Translations under genes and position numbers: made by a program
In this document: one piece after another, positions 24,001 to 34,672 of the stretch
Position numbering within the stretch: position 1 is the first letter of the stretch
Layout of the letters: every line of letters starts with the position of its first letter
Assembly (NCBI RefSeq): GCF_020283565.1
Contig: NC_060062.1
Coordinates: 30,564,251-30,628,250 of the forward strand
Origin: Trifolium pratense
Taxonomy: Eukaryota > Streptophyta > Magnoliopsida > Fabales > Fabaceae
Direction: 5' to 3'
DNA length: 64,000 bases
The notes under the pieces: generated by a model
What the model saw: only the letters and a program-made list of their open reading frames with translations
The model's database searches: none
What the model was told of the DNA's origin: nothing

Positions 24001-25453
24001 ATAACCAAAACACCAAACATTATTAAGGCATTGTTCCCAATCTCTCCAGCAATTCTATGCATCTCTCTCTGGATATTCTCCTCTTTCTAGTGATTTCCTC
24101 TTTGGAGATTCTTTTTCATATGCTTCGCTCTGCATCTCCAGCAATTTTATATATGTGTAGGTTTTTTAGGGTAACTCTTACAAGTCTATGGGTTAGTGAA
24201 TCGGGGCTCCATGAGTTTACCTAGATTCTTGAATTTTACAACCATAGATAGTATATACAATCAACAAAAAGAAAGTCCAAAATGCATCACAAAGATAGAT
24301 GGTAATGTACCACCCACTATGGAGGGATAGTGGTTACTTTCAAACTTCACAAATCAAAATGCTTCATTTATTGATTCTCCAAACTTAAAGGCAAAAAAGC
24401 ACACATAATGGGTCTGTTTGGATTGGCTTATTTGAGCTTATCTACTGATATAAATTTTGTGAAACTGTTTAGGAGAACTTATGAAAACAGCTTATGACAA
24501 TTTTTATAAGCTTGTTTGCGCTTATTTTCATAAGTTTTCCAATATAGCTTATGAAATAGCTCGTAGAATATATTAAAATAATTTATCTTCAATTTAACTT
24601 TTGCTATAAAATTAGCTTATGTAAGCTTATACATAAGCGCTTATCATGATAAGCATTTGTGTTATAAGCTGTTATTCAAACAAGCCCTATATATGTAAGA
24701 GTATGTTCCAACTTCGAAGTAGGCATACAATCAGTAATAAAAGCATGCTAAAGTTCACAAGTGAGGACCATATTTTCATCCATGGTAAATTTTAAGCTCT
24801 AAAACCTCATAAAGAATATTATGCGTTAGATTTAAGTGTTTGAATAAATTCTAAAATCTAAACATTAACAGAAACCACTTTTCAACTGCACAACATACTC
24901 ATACCAACAACTCCACACACAAATCAGAGGCAAAGCATAATAATTAATTTTCAAACTCCGCATTTCGATTAAATAATCATTTAAAGTCATAATTTTCTAC
25001 ACAGGCCTTTACAGCTCTACACAGCTAATTCACATCCATAAAATAAATGAAAAAAATCTATTATACATTTATATATAACAAATAAAAAAATTATACACAT
25101 GCACTCGCACAGAAAGAGATAGCACAGTACCTTGTTTGTCAATGGCCTTTTAGGAGGTTTATAACTTTTCTGAGATAGCAAGAAAAGTATAACCACCAGG
25201 AGAAGAACTTCAATAAATAAATGTCCTTCAAACATAAGATAAAAAAACATAGGGAATTAATTAATTAAATACATTCATAATCATTTATATACTATAAAGT
25301 AATAGGTAGTATAATATAATTAAGTCCAGAACAAGAAAAATTACCACCAATATTAAATCCAAAAACTATAGCGCTTGCAGAAGGAGCATCTAAAGCATGT
25401 GTAACCCAATCTAATGTAGTATTAACGAAATTGAGCACAGTTGAAGCCATCAT
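18004..25453 (-). CDS. LCB1: Long-chain base biosynthesis protein 1 (serine palmitoyltransferase subunit LCB1), 12 exons
   Basis: Non-catalytic subunit of the ER heterodimer LCB1/LCB2 that condenses serine with palmitoyl-CoA, the first step of sphingolipid synthesis. Exons: 25453-25345, 25225-25131, 21456-21365, 20632-20539, 20453-20381, 20309-20177, 19845-19671, 19221-19081, 18970-18875, 18661-18520, 18370-18243, 18168-18004. They sum to 1,443 bases, a continuous frame of 480 aa, the usual plant length. All introns are GT-AG. An N-terminal membrane segment ([19 protein letters not shown]) is followed by YKPPKRPLT, then the alpha-oxoamine synthase fold: [41 protein letters not shown]. At the PLP-lysine position it reads [12 protein letters not shown], without lysine, as expected for LCB1. 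The C-terminus has [17 protein letters not shown]. Two ATGs are in tandem; the first was used. Intron 2 (3,674 bp) contains a dead hAT transposase. Confidence 0.93.
21600..23755 (+). pseudogene. hAT-family transposase remnant, antisense in LCB1 intron 2
   Basis: Fragments in family order on the plus strand. A BED zinc finger around 21635-21740 reads DKKVRCTYC, then SRFNHHL with shifts. Next comes [13 protein letters not shown] sequence ([15 protein letters not shown] at about 21750) and a basic coiled stretch (residues from 21780). A DUF659-like part at 22140-22250 reads [11 protein letters not shown] and [17 protein letters not shown]-terminal dimerisation region at about 23100-23290 reads [10 protein letters not shown] and MHPADW. 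The final WIIEW tail lies near 23617-23631. Stops and frameshifts throughout; no terminal repeats were identified. About 2.2 kb between exon 3 and exon 2 of LCB1, opposite in direction. Confidence 0.65.
24409..24688. mobile_element. MITE in LCB1 intron 2 (GGGTCTGTTTGG type)
   Basis: Starts gggtctgtttggattggctt and ends with an approximate reverse complement (gcttatcatgataagc... ttcaaacaagccct). Internal sequence is made of repeated aagcttat/ataagc words that pair with each other. About 280 bp. The target duplication is unclear. Related elements lie at 25.87-27.51 and 27.76-27.97 kb. Confidence 0.6.
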
Positions 25454-25460
25454 AATCTAA

Positions 25461-25700
25461 CTATATCAATCAAATAAGCAATTAAGCCTTCAAAATCACT
25501 CATGCATAAGCTTTCAAGCTAGTCAAATTTCATGAAAAAATGTAAATCCTGCAAAGTATACGAAAATCAAACATAAATATTCCGATTAATTTCATGATTT
25601 TCGATCAGATTGAATGAATGAATAACCTAAACGACGTGACGTACCTGAAGATTTAGAGTGAAACGACGAGAGTTTTCTTGAGCGAGATTTGATTTGCGAG
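25461..25700 (-). promoter_or_regulatory. LCB1 5' UTR with probable leader intron
   Basis: An acceptor ttgatatag ends directly before the eight bases preceding the first ATG (intron 3' end at 25461), and a good donor CAG/GTACGT lies at 25645/25644. This predicts a 5' UTR intron of about 184 bp (25461-25644), with the upstream leader exon starting around 25.7 kb. Transcript data would settle it. Confidence 0.5.
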
Positions 25701-25869
25701 ATTCAGAATCGAATGAGAGGAAGAGAAAAATGAAGAGAAAAAAAAATCAAATATTTTTAATTTTGTGTGAATTGAACGGCTATGATGGTGCCACGTCAGA
25801 TATCGTTACCAAATAACTTAACGGTTGTCATGACGGGCTGTTTGACTTCTGTCTCGCTTCACTCTTTCA

Positions 25870-27512
25870 GGGTCTGTTTGGTAAAAATAAGGTTTAATTA
25901 GTATATTGGTCCCTTAAAGATATTTTTAGTTTCATATTGGTCCCATAAAGAAAAAAAGTTTCAGTTTGGTCCCTTAAAGATTGACCGTTTGTTATATTAG
26001 TCCATTCCGTTAATTTATCAACCCCAAATATATTAAGTGGACCAACACTATAGATGGTCCACCATATACTTCAATATATTTTTTAATCTTAACCATTGAA
26101 TTTTTTGAAGAAAAGTAAACCATTAGATTTTGCATGTACACCATATCTAGCCGTGCACCACCATGCTCTTCATCCTTCATCTTCTTCATTCATTCCTTCA
26201 TCCTACTCTACATAACTTCATCATTGAAAATCCAGAAAATAAATTTCAAAATAATAAAAATCTTAGCTTTTATCAAAATTTCAATTCTCAAAACAAGAAC
26301 CCCTAAATCCCAAAATTCCCACATCTTAATTTTAACCCCTAAATTTGTAAGGTGCACCAACACGTTGCATACCCACAAACAAAACTCCTCCTTTCCATTC
26401 TCATCACAACTTCACATTTTTCTCATCCCATGATTTCATACCCATAACTTTTTATCATACCCATTTAATTTTTTCTTCAACCCATTTTCAAATTACTATA
26501 ATTTCCTTGTATTTTGCTTCCTTTTGTTTACAATTTCTGAAACACACTATTGATTCAATATTATTCAACTATTGTTTGTTTGCTTGAAGCTTGAGAGTCT
26601 ATTATGATTTGTTTGCTTGAAGCTTTGAGAGAGAAAGAGAACACTCTAGAAGCTGCCGGATTTGGGATTCTAAACAATTTTTGTGTCTATTTTGTAAGCA
26701 ATGTGAAAAGGGATATGGGTTTTGAAAAACTGTAGATTTAAGATCTGGGTTTAAGATCTTCATGAAGAAGATGGAGAAGGAGACGGAATTGGTGAATGAA
26801 CCTAAAATAAACTAGGTGTTGATGGTTCACTGTAAGATACAATAGTCTTGCAAGATCCAATGGGTTTCTGTCTAACAAAAAAAAATCAACGGTCAAAATT
26901 TTAAAAATTAATAAGGCATTTGGTGGACCACTTACATTGTATAACATTCCCAATTTAGTCAACAAAGACTAACGTTTTTTATTTTTTTTTAACGGAAAGG
27001 ACCTTTTAGGCTAACGGATATGTCTTTAAGGGACTAAATCGAACCTTTTTTTCTTTAAGGGACCATTATGAAACCTAAAATGTCTTTAAGGGACCATTTA
27101 AGTAATTTAGCCTAAAAATAAGCTATAAGTTAGCTGATAGCTGAAAAGCTAGCTTATAGCTGATAGCTGAAAAGCTAGCTTATAGCTGATAGCTGAAAAG
27201 CTAGCTTATTGAAATTAAAGTGTTTGGTAAAATTAGCTTTTAAAGTGGTTATTAAATATAAAATTACATAATTGATAGTGAGTAGTTTATTTTTTAGAGT
27301 GGGTAGTTATTAAATTAAAGGGTAAAAATGGAATAAAGTGTAAAAAGCTATAAGCTATAAGCTCAAATGCTACTTGAAATAGCATCTGAAAAAAAAGCTA
27401 TAAGCTAGTACAAAAAACTTGTTACCAAACACCTCTAATTTTTTGAAACAAGCTTATAAGCTCATATAATAAGCTATAAGCTAGCTTATTTGTGTTACCA
27501 AAGAGAGTCTCG
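25870..27512. mobile_element. MITE of the GTTTGGTAA/AGCT type, split by a Mutator-like element
   Basis: Left end ggtctgtttggtaaaaataa (25871-25890) and right end rich in ataagct, finishing ttgtgttaccaaagagagtc (about 27489-27512), form inverted termini. Between them, 27113-27500 consists of repeated gctataagctagcttat words (three near-identical units of 28 bp at about 27135-27205). The 25891-27112 block is a later insertion, so the original MITE was about 420 bp. Confidence 0.65.
25891..27112. mobile_element. Mutator-like non-autonomous element, 1,222 bp, 9-bp TSD
   Basis: Long terminal inverted repeats of about 110 bp: left GGTTTAATTAGTATATTGGT, right (reverse complement) GGCTAAATTACTTAAATGGT, both going on into the repeated word ggtcccttaaag. 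A perfect 9-bp duplication TAAAAATAA flanks it (25882-25890, 27113-27121). The interior (26130-26900) has no recognisable transposase; it may be captured non-coding DNA. The TSD length and long repeats identify the Mutator superfamily. Confidence 0.85.
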
Positions 27513-27763
27513 GTCTATCTTGGCTTCTCTGATTTATTTCCTCCTTCGTTTTTTCTTTACACAAAATTGGCTTTTTTTATTACCAAAAAAAAAAAAATTG
27601 CCTTCTTTTGGAGTTGTTTGATTTTGAGGTAAATTTATTTATCATATTTTTTTTGGTACAAATTTATTTATCATATTTATTTACTAGTTTATGGTTATTG
27701 ATATTTAAATTTATAATTATATTAAGTTAAAAAAATTATTTAAAATAAAATATTTAATATATA

Positions 27764-27974
27764 GGGTCCGTTTGGATTAGCGCTAGCTTGTATGGAAACA
27801 GCTTAAGCAACTTTTATGTATTATTATAAGTTTGTCAAGTTAGTTTATGATAAAATAGTTTATAAAAATATAATTTTCAATAGTGTGAACTTATCAAATA
27901 GCATAAAACATAATTTATATTGCATAAACCGTTTGCATAAACTTAAAAATAAGTTAATTCAAACGGGCCCGTTA
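27764..27974. mobile_element. Short MITE (GGGTCCGTTTGG type)
   Basis: Left gggtccgtttggattagcgc, right ...ttaattcaaacgggccc (inverted). The flanks tttaatatata and gttaaaatata are similar and may hide a duplication. About 210 bp, non-coding. Confidence 0.6.
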
Positions 27975-28374
27975 AAATATAAGTGAAAATATTATTTACT
28001 TTCTTGTAAAACTTATTAAATCAATAAATTTATTTTTTAATAATTAAATCCATAAATTTATTTTTAGTAAAACTATCGTCACATGGGTATATGATGGGAG
28101 TGTGTAAATGTCCCGATTTAGTTGAACGTCTACTCCCTCATTGATGTCTAGATGCTCTTAGCTTATTAAAAACAAAATTTAAATAAATTATAATTAATCT
28201 GTTGTAATTATTTGATTTTTTATTTTTATAGAAAAATTTATTTGATGTTAAAATCTTATAATTACTTTAATATATAGTTAGTATCTTAGTAGTAGATGTT
28301 CATATTTGTATGCCTTTAATATTTATTTTAGTCTTTCTATAACTTTTTTATAGATTAAACTTTTTAGCCTTTAA

Positions 28375-28575
28375 TGCACTTTTGATCTCTTTAATTTGAA
28401 AAACTTGAATTTTTGATCCCCTATTTTAAAAGTCAACTTTTTGATCCCTAATTTTGAAAAATTTGAACTTTTGATCCCCCTATTTTAAAAGCCAACTTTT
28501 TGATCCCCTATTTTGAAAAACCTGAAGTTTTAATCTCATATTTTAGATTTTTTTGAATTTTAGTCCCCCAACTCA
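28375..28575. repeat. Diverged tandem repeats of a gatccc-ttttgaaaa unit
   Basis: Three to four imperfect copies of a unit containing tttttgatcccctatttt and aaaacttgaa, about 30-60 bp apart, followed by a ttttagtccc stretch. This texture is common in terminal regions of Mutator-like elements, but no second terminus was found. Confidence 0.55.
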
Positions 28576-29034
28576 ATTTGGTAAGATTTTTGCTGATGTG
28601 TCAAGCTCATTAATGACGTAGCAGTTTCCATGTTGACAAAACATTTTCATGTCATTATTTTTAAAAAAAATCAAATATTTTAAAAGTATTAAAATAATAA
28701 AATAATTAATGATAATTAAAAAACAATAAAATAAACATCTTTACATTACGGTGGTGGCTGGTAGAAGTGCTGACATCAATCAAATAATTCATTTTAATCT
28801 AGTGCATTAATTAGAGAGAACTATTTCTTATGCTAGTCCAAGTTACTTTAATTTGGAATAAAACATAAAATTTAAGAATTATTAATGATAAAAATTAGCT
28901 TCCTTTGTCTATTTGATATTTTCAAAATGTTCCTTATAAAAAGAACCAGAATGAATATAATTTTGTAGTTTTTGGTATATTTAAAACCCCAACAAGGCAT
29001 ATATGAGGCTATCTTTTACTATTAATAATATCTT

Positions 29035-29130
29035 ATCTTTTACTATTGAAAATTAGTAAAAGGAAGGTTGAGTTGCTCATAGGCAAGCATTTTGATGATG
29101 TGTCACTCTAAGAAAATGTTTCTAATCTCT
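29035..29130 (+). mobile_element. Helitron 5' terminus (TCTTTTACTATT type), isolated
   Basis: TCTTTTACTATTGAAAATTA, then agtaaaaggaaggttgagtt and gctcataggc, then gatgatgtgtcactct. The same start recurs at 32211-32300, 33372-33450, 33777-33840 and 34917-35000. Plant Helitrons commonly begin TC followed by such an AT-rich stretch. No matching 3' end is assigned to this copy. Confidence 0.5.
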
Positions 29131-29484
29131 ATTAAAATCTTTTACTTATTTCTTTTAATTTATTAAATTAAATCTAAAAAAAACTAAATTAACATCATCA
29201 TAATTGTATGAGTAACCAAAAAAATCATCATAATTGTATGCATCATTTATAACTTATAAAATGATAAAGTTTAGTGACTAATAGGTTCACTCTCACTCTT
29301 TATAACCACCACCCCACATTCTTTTTCTACTCATTTCTAAATCTTAATATTTGACATTTTCACTCAATCTTTGAGCGTATTTCTACCATGGTGCTATGTA
29401 TTGATATCCAACAATATTCATTTGTACTAATGTTTAGTTTTTGTTCTTCATTTATAGGTTGAAAGAAAGAATTTTTCACTACAA

Positions 29485-30245
29485 ATCTATATATATAATT
29501 CCTAGATAGTTCTCCTACTATCCATCTTAACCCTAATCCACATCACCCACTTACATCCAATTAAATCACACAATAATGTCACATCACTTCCTTATATTAT
29601 ATCATTTTCATCTCTATTTTTTTTTGTTTCCACATCACTTCCTTATATTATATCATTCTCATCTCTATTTTTATTTTTTTATATTATATCAATCTCATAA
29701 TAAATAATAAAGAATTATGTTTCTCCAATTATCCAAAAATTGATGTCACAAGATGTTACAATTTTCTACATTATTATTGAATTATACCTCTCCAATTATC
29801 CAAAAATTGATGTCACAAGATGTTACACTTTTCTACATTATTATAACATTTCTTAGTGACAATGAAGATGAACATAGTTGGATTCTCTTTCAACATTTAT
29901 CTCATTTAAATGTCAACCGTTTTCATAGAAACAACAAAGAGTTTATAATTTAGTCACACAAAAAAATACGAAGAGTGTATACATTATTGACTTAATTACA
30001 TTATAATTTTAGAGAAGAGTGAAGGTTATGCAAAAAGTTAGGTTATGGGATTGAAATATATAATAATCATTATCATTATCATATTTCATTCAATTTTAGT
30101 GTGTCGCCTATGCGTTGCACTATTGCATTGGCTGGCGCACCCCACAAAAAAAAAAAAATTCATTCAATTTTGATGGTCCGTACTCATTCTCTATACATAT
30201 AGGTATATATATTGGTTGGAGGAAGTGATAAGTACATCACTTTTA

Positions 30246-30285
<40 letters not shown>

Positions 30286-30388
30286 TTCATTTTATAATAC
30301 TTATTGTTACAATTTATACGAATAATTTTTCAACATTATAATATAAAATATCACATAACACCTGTGCATCGCACGGGTGTGGGACTAG
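29485..30388 (+). mobile_element. Non-autonomous Helitron copy 1
   Basis: The 3' end has the hairpin CACCTGTGC-atc-GCACGGGTG (30359-30379), then TGGGACTAG ending at 30388 with T following. The 5' end is probably TCTATATATATAATTCC at about 29486. It has no helicase. Inside are two tandem copies of a short segment (ccaattatccaaaaattgatgtcacaagatgttaca at about 29728-29762 and 29791-29828) and a TTA microsatellite (about 30247-30283). It is nearly identical to copy 2 at 30.65-31.59 kb. Confidence 0.75.
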
Positions 30389-30505
30389 TAGAATGTTAAT
30401 GGATGAAAAAGCCGGTATTCTCAATTACTCTTATAACCTTTTCTACTTTCATTTGCGTAACGCTAACCAACTCTTGAATATTCTGTCTGTTTCATAATCT
30501 TTCTT

Positions 30506-30643
30506 ATGGCTATGGAAGCGCTTAACTCTCCCACCACCGCTACTCCTTTCACTCCTTTCACTCCTTTCGAGGAACCAAATCACAGTTACATCGATGCTGC
30601 ACCTTGGACTAAAGGTAAACGTTCTAAACGTTCTCGGAATTAT
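30506..30643 (+). pseudogene. N-terminal fragment of a ZAT10/STZ-like C2H2 zinc-finger gene
   Basis: An ATG at 30506 opens about 46 codons: MAMEALNSPTTATPFTP..., then PFEEPNHSY and the strongly diagnostic WTKGKRSKRSR. This is the conserved N-terminus (with the basic nuclear-localisation box) of plant two-finger C2H2 repressors such as ZAT10/STZ, ZAT6 and legume ZPT2 proteins. The sequence ends abruptly after SRS/SRN where Helitron copy 2 begins; the zinc fingers and EAR motif are absent. About 70 bases before the ATG (30436-30505) look like its 5' UTR. It is a broken fragment, not a gene, unless transcribed as part of the Helitrons. Confidence 0.75.
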
Positions 30644-31421
30644 ATATATAGAATAGGCAATTCCACTTAATTCCTAGATAGTTCTCCTACTATCCATCTT
30701 AACCCTAATCCACATCACCCACTTACATCCAATTAAATTACACAATAATGTCACATCACTTCCTTATATTATATCATTTTCATCTCTATTTTTTTTTGTT
30801 TCCACATCACTTCCTTATATTATATCATTCTCATCTCTATTTTTTTTTTTTATATTATATCAATCTCATAATAAATAATAAAGAATTATGTTTCTCCAAT
30901 TATCCAAAAATTGATGTCACAAGATGTTACAATTTTCTACATTATTATTGAATTATACCTCTCCAATTATCCAAAAATTGATGTCACAAGATGTTACACT
31001 TTTCTACATTATTATAACATTTCTTAGTGACAATGAAGATGAACATAGTTGGATTCTCTTTCAACATTTATCTCATTTAAATGTCAACCGTTTTCATAGA
31101 AACAACAAAGAGTTTATAATTTAGTCACACAAAAAAATACGAAGAGTGTATACATTATTGACTTAATTACATTATAATTTTAGAGAAGAGTGAAGGTTAT
31201 GCAAAAAGTTAGGTTATGGGATTGAAATATATAATAATCATTATCATTATCATTATCATATTTCATTCAATTTTAGTGTGTCGCCTATGCGTTGCACTAT
31301 TGCATTGGCTGGCGCACCCCACAAAAAAAAAAAATTCATTCAATTTTGATGGTCCGTACTCATTCTCTATACATATAGGTATATATATTGGTTGGAGGAA
31401 GTGATAAGTACATCACTTTTA

Positions 31422-31485
<64 letters not shown>

Positions 31486-31588
31486 TTCATTTTATAATAC
31501 TTATTGTTACAATTTATACGAATAATTTTTCAACATTATAATATAAAATACCACATAACACCTGTGCATCGCACGGGTGTGGGACTAG
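30644..31588 (+). mobile_element. Non-autonomous Helitron copy 2, interrupts the ZAT10 fragment
   Basis: Same body as copy 1 (offset about 1,171 bp) and the same 3' end (hairpin 31559-31579, CTAG ending 31588). It has about 18 extra bases near its 5' end (gaataggcaattccactt) that copy 1 lacks, and a longer TTA microsatellite (about 31424-31483 against about 30247-30283). The 47 bases after both 3' ends are also identical (agaatgttaatgg... to cttata), so the repeated unit extends beyond the Helitron end. Confidence 0.75.
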
Positions 31589-31639
31589 TAGAATGTTAAT
31601 GGATGAAAAAGCCGGTATTCTCAATTACTCTTATAAAAT

Positions 31640-32827
31640 TATATTGTTCATTTAAAAGTTATCTTTAAAATACTTTTTTATCATAACAATGATTGTAAGT
31701 AAACAATCTTATTTTTCTCATTTATTTATTGATATTGGTTGTTCATTTGTTATCGAGAACATAGAACCATTATATTATTTTAGTCTACTTACTCCAGATC
31801 CATGTGATAGAACCAGAGGAAGAAAAAGGTATTTACTAATTTATAGATTTTTTGTTTGAGTCATCATTTACTTTCTCCAAAATAACTCTTGGGTACGTAT
31901 TGTTCAACTTTTAATAATATCTTATGTTCTTTTCTTACTTTTCATGTATGCCTTCACTAATTTATTGATTTCTATGGCAGAATATTGACTAAAGTATCTA
32001 TTGATTTTCATGCATCATTACGAGAAATTTGTAAAATAAATGGTCACTCATATAAGAATATCTTATCATCTATTGTATATTCAGTTTCACTCTTTTATTA
32101 TTTATCCATTTTGTATTTCATATTCTTCATATATGTTAATCCATAATTTTTATGGTTGGATATCTATTATATTGATCGGCCAAATTATATATTGAAAATT
32201 GATATAACATCTTTTACTATCTTTTACTATTAAAAGAAAGCTTGAATTGCTCTTAGGTCTTCTTTGTGATGATGTGGCACCTCTAAGAGAATTTCTTACA
32301 AAAGAATATATCAATAATGAAAAATAAAAAATTTAATTAAAATTGACCAACTAATATTATAAGACCTAAAAATTTATATCTCGGTTATGATTTAGAGAGA
32401 GACATAAATGATATTATGACCATCAAATTCTCATGATTGTTGGAATTCTAAAATGAAATTCTCACAAGAAGATATATTAACAAACAATTATGTATTCTTA
32501 TATTATTTGTCTCAGCTTTCTATTAAATTTGGAGTTATAATGATAAATGATAGTATATAATGTAATTGAGAAAAAACTGAATTGCGCCACATTGACATTT
32601 TTGCGTCCAACTTTACTAAAAAGTTCTCTGATAAACAAAAAAAAAAATCTTCCATAGAAAAAAAAATTAAAAATATGTAATTTTACTAAAGTTATCGTAT
32701 AACTATGAATATAATTTTATATTTGATACCGGACTTTTTAGAAAAGAGAATTGATAAATACGAGAACAATAACATGTCTATTATTATTCCATAGAAGAAA
32801 AAATAATTGAAATCGATTATGAGATTT
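31640..32827. other. AT-rich Helitron debris, no gene
   Basis: No coding potential. A Helitron-like 5' end (cttttactattaaaagaaagc, then ttgaattgctcttagg) lies at 32222-32262, and short words shared with other blocks of the 29-36 kb cluster occur. Confidence 0.45.
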
Positions 32828-33344
32828 TTTTTTTTTTGATAATCAAAAATTGTATTAATAAGGAGTACAAGGAGTACTCAAATCCTTACAATACAATGAA
32901 AATCCCCTAAATGCTAAAAATACATAATAAGGGATTAACACACCAATCGGAATACAAGTAAGTGCAAGATCTACCCGAACGGCCTATGAACCAGAGCCAA
33001 GAAATGAGTTTAATTACCTACCAGAGCAGCTCTCGCATCTTTTAACCTATTCACATGATTTATCATGTGTTTTTTGCTTCAATGAGGTAGAAGATTGTCC
33101 ACATCTTTTCTTTAAATGTCTTTTTATGCAACAAGTTTGGAGAAAGATATTTAGTTGGATGGGCTGTGTTTCTTATCATTACGTTGAGGGGTGGCATCAC
33201 TTCAACTTTTTTGGAGATATTATGAAATCTAAAAGGGGACCAAAAGTTAAACACTTGATTTGGCTTGCGACAACGTGGTGTGCGTGGAATTTAAGAAACA
33301 ATATTGTCTTTAGGGGTGCTATAGCTGATTTGGCTTTGTTGGTA
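32828..33344. mobile_element. Truncated LINE with internal inversion (twin priming), TSD present
   Basis: A 13-bp duplication GATTATGAGATTT flanks the block (32815-32827 and 33345-33357). The left part starts with a T-run and is the LINE 3' end read on the minus strand (to about 33008). The right part is plus-strand coding: CPHLFFKCLFMQQVWRKIF and LIWLATTWCAWNLRNNIVF, the zf-RVT zinc-binding domain of a plant LINE ORF2. One element in two opposite orientations between one pair of duplications is the signature of twin priming. Confidence 0.75.
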
Positions 33345-33371
33345 GATTATGAGATTTAATTTTATGCTTAA

Positions 33372-33803
33372 TCTTTTACTAGTAAAAGGAAGGTTGAATT
33401 GCTCATAGGCCTTCATTGTGATGATGTGGCATGCTTTAGAGAACTTCTCATATCTATTTAAAATTTGTCCCACAATTTATTTTGTGTGTCCATTCATCCT
33501 CCAAAGTAATTATCTATATGTTACAATAATAATGGCTCCCAATAATAATGAAAGAAAGAAAAGAAAAAAAAATAGACAAATTACAAAAAGAACAATGAAT
33601 AGATATATGCTCTTTCATATTTTACACTAGCAAACATAAAATATAAATCATGCATGTGTAAATATGATTTGCAATTTGAAAAAATTTAATTTAAATAAAT
33701 AAAGCAAATAAAAAAATTACTCCTCAAAAAAATTTCATGCTTGACAAAATAAATTTTATGAAAAAAAAAATACTTTAGTTGTTGAGTTGCTCACAAGCAT
33801 GCA
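33372..33803 (+). mobile_element. Helitron 5'-end fragments
   Basis: CTTTTACTAGTAAAAGGAAG then gttgaattgctcataggcc and gatgatgtggcatgct. A second, worn start (gttgttgagttgctcacaag) begins near 33777. Between them there is AT-rich sequence without a gene. Confidence 0.5.
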
Positions 33804-34672
33804 TTGTGATGATGTGACACTCTATAAGAAAAGTTTATAATCTCTATTAAAATCTTTTCATATTTCATATAATAGAGTTACTCTAATAATAATAATATAT
33901 TAAAATATATATTGTATGTTACAATTCCCTATTAATGCAATTGAAAACAAAGAATTCTTGGAGACACTAATATTGAATATGTAAATTTAGCTAATTATCA
34001 AACACAAGCTCTATATAAAGTTAACCCAAAAGCTAATTATCACCACCACCATATCAGGAAGTCTACCTTCTATGTTTTAACAAAATTTTAATTTGTCTAT
34101 CTCATGGCAAAAACTCTATGGTTTCTTTGTCTAACATCTCCATGAGAAAAAGTTATGCATCTTCACATTCCATATGTTATAGTTACACATTATAGTGTCT
34201 TGAATTGATTTAAAAGCTATTGTGTGCATATATATAGTTACATCGTAAGTATATTGGTTTTTGTCCTTGGTAGGTGATGGTGTCTAACCTCTTAGAATAT
34301 CAGGTATGTCTACATGTGATTGATTAAGAAATTGATATACATATATGTGATAGTTGCCTATTAATATGTTTGTAAATGGAAATTTTTCTATTAATCTGAG
34401 TTTGGAACATCTCTAATCATTTTTTATATTTCTTTTTTAGGTTGGATATTTTTTAACATATCAACCGGTGTTTTGTTCGATGATTAATTAAACTTTGAGT
34501 TGAATCGATTAATATGAATATGACTATTTTTTCATGTGAAGGAGGAGAACAGGATAAAACATACTTCTATTTTTGCTTACGTTGCATCCTTGCTCCTTAT
34601 AAAGCCTATGAAATGGCACCTCATGTAAGGATGTGTATTTAACTCTAATGGCAGTTTGTAAACCATCATTTT
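33804..34672. repeat. Direct repeat, copy A (Helitron-derived block)
   Basis: From attgtgatgatgtgacactc to ggcagtttgtaaaccatcat; the same block recurs at 35516-36512 with very few substitutions. It includes accaccaccatatcaggaag, a short open stretch MAKTLWFLCLTSP, and tgaaggaggagaacaggata. No recognisable protein. Confidence 0.8.
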
